From QPIN01 sp964472945 (GTDB taxonomy: Bacteria; Pseudomonadota; Gammaproteobacteria; Methylococcales; Methylomonadaceae): a stretch of 15,253 bases of DNA. Under the pieces are notes generated by a model that was not told the DNA's origin, ran no database searches, and worked only from the letters and a program-made list of their open reading frames with translations. Positions 14,035 through 15,253 of this stretch are shown in pieces. The stretch lies in NCBI GenBank assembly GCA_964472945.1, contig CAYYNM010000062.1, positions 1-15,253 on the forward strand. The letters are read 5' to 3'. A program made the position numbers and the translations under genes. Every line of letters begins with the position of its first letter. Position 1 is the stretch's first letter.

Positions 14035-14381
14035 GTAAAAAAAACACATTTTATGTATCAGGTTTGTCAAGCGCAGAAGCGAGAAAAGTGGTTACCAGTT
14101 CTCAGCAGTCGCAGTGCAAAGTATGTGCTACGCTAATGCTAAAATGTACTCGCCAGTGAGTCACAACGATCTGTTTATCTTGCGCTGATACCAGAGAAGT
14201 ATTGCCAGTTCCGACAAGTCGTAATGCAAAGGTTGTTCTGCGCTGAAGCGAAATAATGGCAAACAAATCTAGCGCTCGTCAATCAAAGCATATCGTGTGC
14301 TGATACAAAGTCGTTGGTTGCCAGTTCAAGTCAACCAAACAGCAGAGAGTGTGCGTCCAAATCAATAAAGACAAAACCAAA
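14035..14381. repeat. Non-coding tail after attC with a 120-bp-offset repeat
   Basis: No gene is supported over this stretch. Bases 14091-14145 and 14211-14265 align without gaps at exactly 120-bp offset, with about two thirds identity and shared blocks CCAGTTC, TGCAAAG and CGCT. A third CCAGTTC lies at 14321. TTGGTTG (14314-14320) pairs with CAACCAA (14332-14338). It is less AT-rich than the cassette gene. I recall similar sequence following attC-like sites in other gammaproteobacteria, but this is memory, not a search. Confidence 0.45.
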
Positions 14382-15187
14382 GGGGTCAGACTCGATTGAA
14401 ATAGAAAAATATGTTAACCTCTCTCTCTTATTTCAACAAAAACATCTGATCATCAATGCTATGGCGCGACAACCCCGTTTTGTAATTCCTGGACAACCAC
14501 AACATGTTATTCAGCGAGGAAATAATCGAGATGTGATTTTTGTAACCGATGATGACTATCAATATTATCTACAAAAGCTAAAAGATGCTTGTAAAAAATA
14601 TGATTGTGAAATACATGCTTATGTATTAATGACTAATCATGTGCATTTATTGATGACACCCCATTTAGAAAATGGGATCAGTAAAGTCATGCAATACATA
14701 GGTCGGTATTATGTCCAATATTTTAACTATCAATATCAAAGGACAGGCACCTTATGGGAAGGGCGATATAAAGCAACGCTACTTGACAGTGAAGGCTATT
14801 TGTTGACATGTAGTCGGTATATTGAATTAAACCCTGTTCGTGCGAGGATGGTTAAAGATCCAGCGAACTATCCATGGTCAAGTTTTCATTATAATGCGTT
14901 AGGACAAGCTAACAATTTGCTAAGCGCACACGAAGTCTATAAAGCATTGGGAATTGATGATGCATCCCGTCGGACTCTTTATCTTGCATTGTTTGATAAT
15001 CATATCCCGAAAGCAGAATTAGACGAAATCAGGACAGCGACAAATAAGGCGTGGGTTCTGGGTAATGACTTATTCAAAGCAAAAATTGGGCAATTGATGG
15101 ATAGACAAGTGCAACCAAAACCACGAGGTGGAGATAGAAGATCTGATTCATTTAAGAAGAAGCATAGCTTCAATCGAGGCTGACCCC
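14382..15187 (+). mobile_element. RAYT unit bounded by inverted repeats
   Basis: GGGGTCAGACTCGATTGAA at 14382-14400 recurs inverted at 15169-15187 with one mismatch (18 of 19). The right arm overlaps the final codons of the transposase gene. The gene and its two ends form an 806-bp unit, resembling single-copy RAYT genes flanked by their recognised repeats rather than an insertion sequence with target duplications. I saw no target-site duplication. Confidence 0.7.
14461..15183 (+). CDS. rayT: REP-associated tyrosine transposase (RAYT)
   Basis: Single-strand DNA nuclease/transposase of the HUH Y1 class (IS200/IS605 relatives) that cleaves at REP-like hairpins. The 240-aa product from the preferred ATG starts MARQPRFVIPGQPQHVIQRG, the family's usual N-terminus. 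It carries the HUH motif HVH at 60-62 (MTNHVHLL) and a catalytic-tyrosine helix RYYVQYFN (Tyr84 or Tyr87). RTGTLWEGRY and RYIELNPVRARMV follow. The C-terminus is basic (PRGGDRRSDSFKKK). The frame is open 49 codons further to 14314, but that part is translated from the GGGGTCAG repeat and the post-attC region, so it is rejected. The motifs are intact and it may be active. Confidence 0.9.
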   Translation: MARQPRFVIPGQPQHVIQRGNNRDVIFVTDDDYQYYLQKLKDACKKYDCEIHAYVLMTNHVHLLMTPHLENGISKVMQYIGRYYVQYFNYQYQRTGTLWEGRYKATLLDSEGYLLTCSRYIELNPVRARMVKDPANYPWSSFHYNALGQANNLLSAHEVYKALGIDDASRRTLYLALFDNHIPKAELDEIRTATNKAWVLGNDLFKAKIGQLMDRQVQPKPRGGDRRSDSFKKKHSFNRG

Positions 15188-15225
15188 ATTGAATTGCCGA
15201 CCCCATTGAATTGCCATTGAATTGC
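15182..15225. repeat. Tandem 17-bp repeat after the transposase
   Basis: GACCCCATTGAATTGCC occurs twice head to tail (15182-15198, 15199-15215), followed by a 10-bp partial third copy ATTGAATTGC (15216-15225). It overlaps the GGGGTCAG inverted repeat at its left end. It probably reflects slippage or repeated processing at the RAYT end. Confidence 0.75.
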
Positions 15226-15253
15226 TGCGGTATCAAATGCACCTACCATCTGG

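Noticed and set aside
13942..14159. Two overlapping short plus-strand ORFs over attC
   Set aside because: They read through the attC stem-loop and its repeat tail; the sequence symmetry is explained by recombination-site structure, not coding.
14314..14460. N-terminal 49-codon extension of the transposase frame
   Set aside because: It translates the post-attC region and the GGGGTCAG repeat; family proteins begin at the ATG at 14461.
15000..15242. Minus-strand 80-codon ORF over the end of the transposase
   Set aside because: It is antisense to the conserved RAYT C-terminus and runs into the tandem 17-bp repeats.
1..15253. CRISPR array, tRNA, rRNA or integron integrase
   Set aside because: No regularly spaced direct repeats, no cloverleaf sequence and no tyrosine-recombinase ORF were found.

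Overview
This AT-rich window reads as chromosomal DNA of a gammaproteobacterium, most probably a methanotroph of the order Methylococcales. The main pointers are an ilvB-ilvH-ilvC-(pfp)-pssA-leuA block and a pyrophosphate-type phosphofructokinase, the enzyme such methanotrophs use in their ribulose-monophosphate/glycolytic route. Protein similarities elsewhere are also gammaproteobacterial. The taxonomic call is inference from gene content, not from a marker gene.

Layout. Positions 1-308 hold no supported gene. Positions 309-2695 are minus-strand genes: a two-domain CbiX cobaltochelatase with a His-rich tail, a cobalamin C11-methyltransferase (CobM/CbiF) and the D-aminoacyl-tRNA deacylase Dtd. 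A perfect 23-bp inverted pair of GTAG-type REP sequences lies between cbiX and cobM. From 2766 everything recognisable is on the plus strand. First comes an exported DUF4124-thermonuclease protein. Then come acetolactate synthase large and small subunits (1-nt overlap), ketol-acid reductoisomerase, PPi-phosphofructokinase, phosphatidylserine synthase and 2-isopropylmalate synthase. ilvB, ilvH and ilvC carry pyruvate (or 2-oxobutyrate) toward valine/isoleucine, and leuA diverts 2-oxoisovalerate into leucine. pfp sits between ilvC and pssA, with a terminator and a repeat upstream and another hairpin repeat downstream, so it looks like an insertion into the older block. A type-4-like uracil-DNA glycosylase and the ribosomal S18 N-acetyltransferase RimI follow as a tight pair.

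From about 12600 to the end the window becomes accessory. It holds a small hypothetical minus-strand ORF, then a DUF2971-family protein with a C-terminal four-cysteine zinc ribbon. Two bases after that stop codon lies a 102-bp site with textbook integron attC architecture (R''/L''...L'/R', two extrahelical cytosines, terminal hairpin). The DUF2971 gene is therefore an integron gene cassette, with no integrase in view. After about 350 bp of non-coding sequence containing a degenerate repeat at a 120-bp offset, there is a REP-associated tyrosine transposase (RAYT, HUH family). It is bracketed by 19-bp inverted repeats beginning GGGGTCAG; a related GGGGTCAG fragment occurs upstream of the cassette.

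The most notable points are the attC/DUF2971-zinc-ribbon cassette as a candidate defence gene, the RAYT with its inverted flanks, and several dispersed palindromic repeats. Smaller protein-level oddities are the GDG-to-GEA change in the thiamine-diphosphate motif of IlvB and SQ-to-PQ in the Dtd signature.
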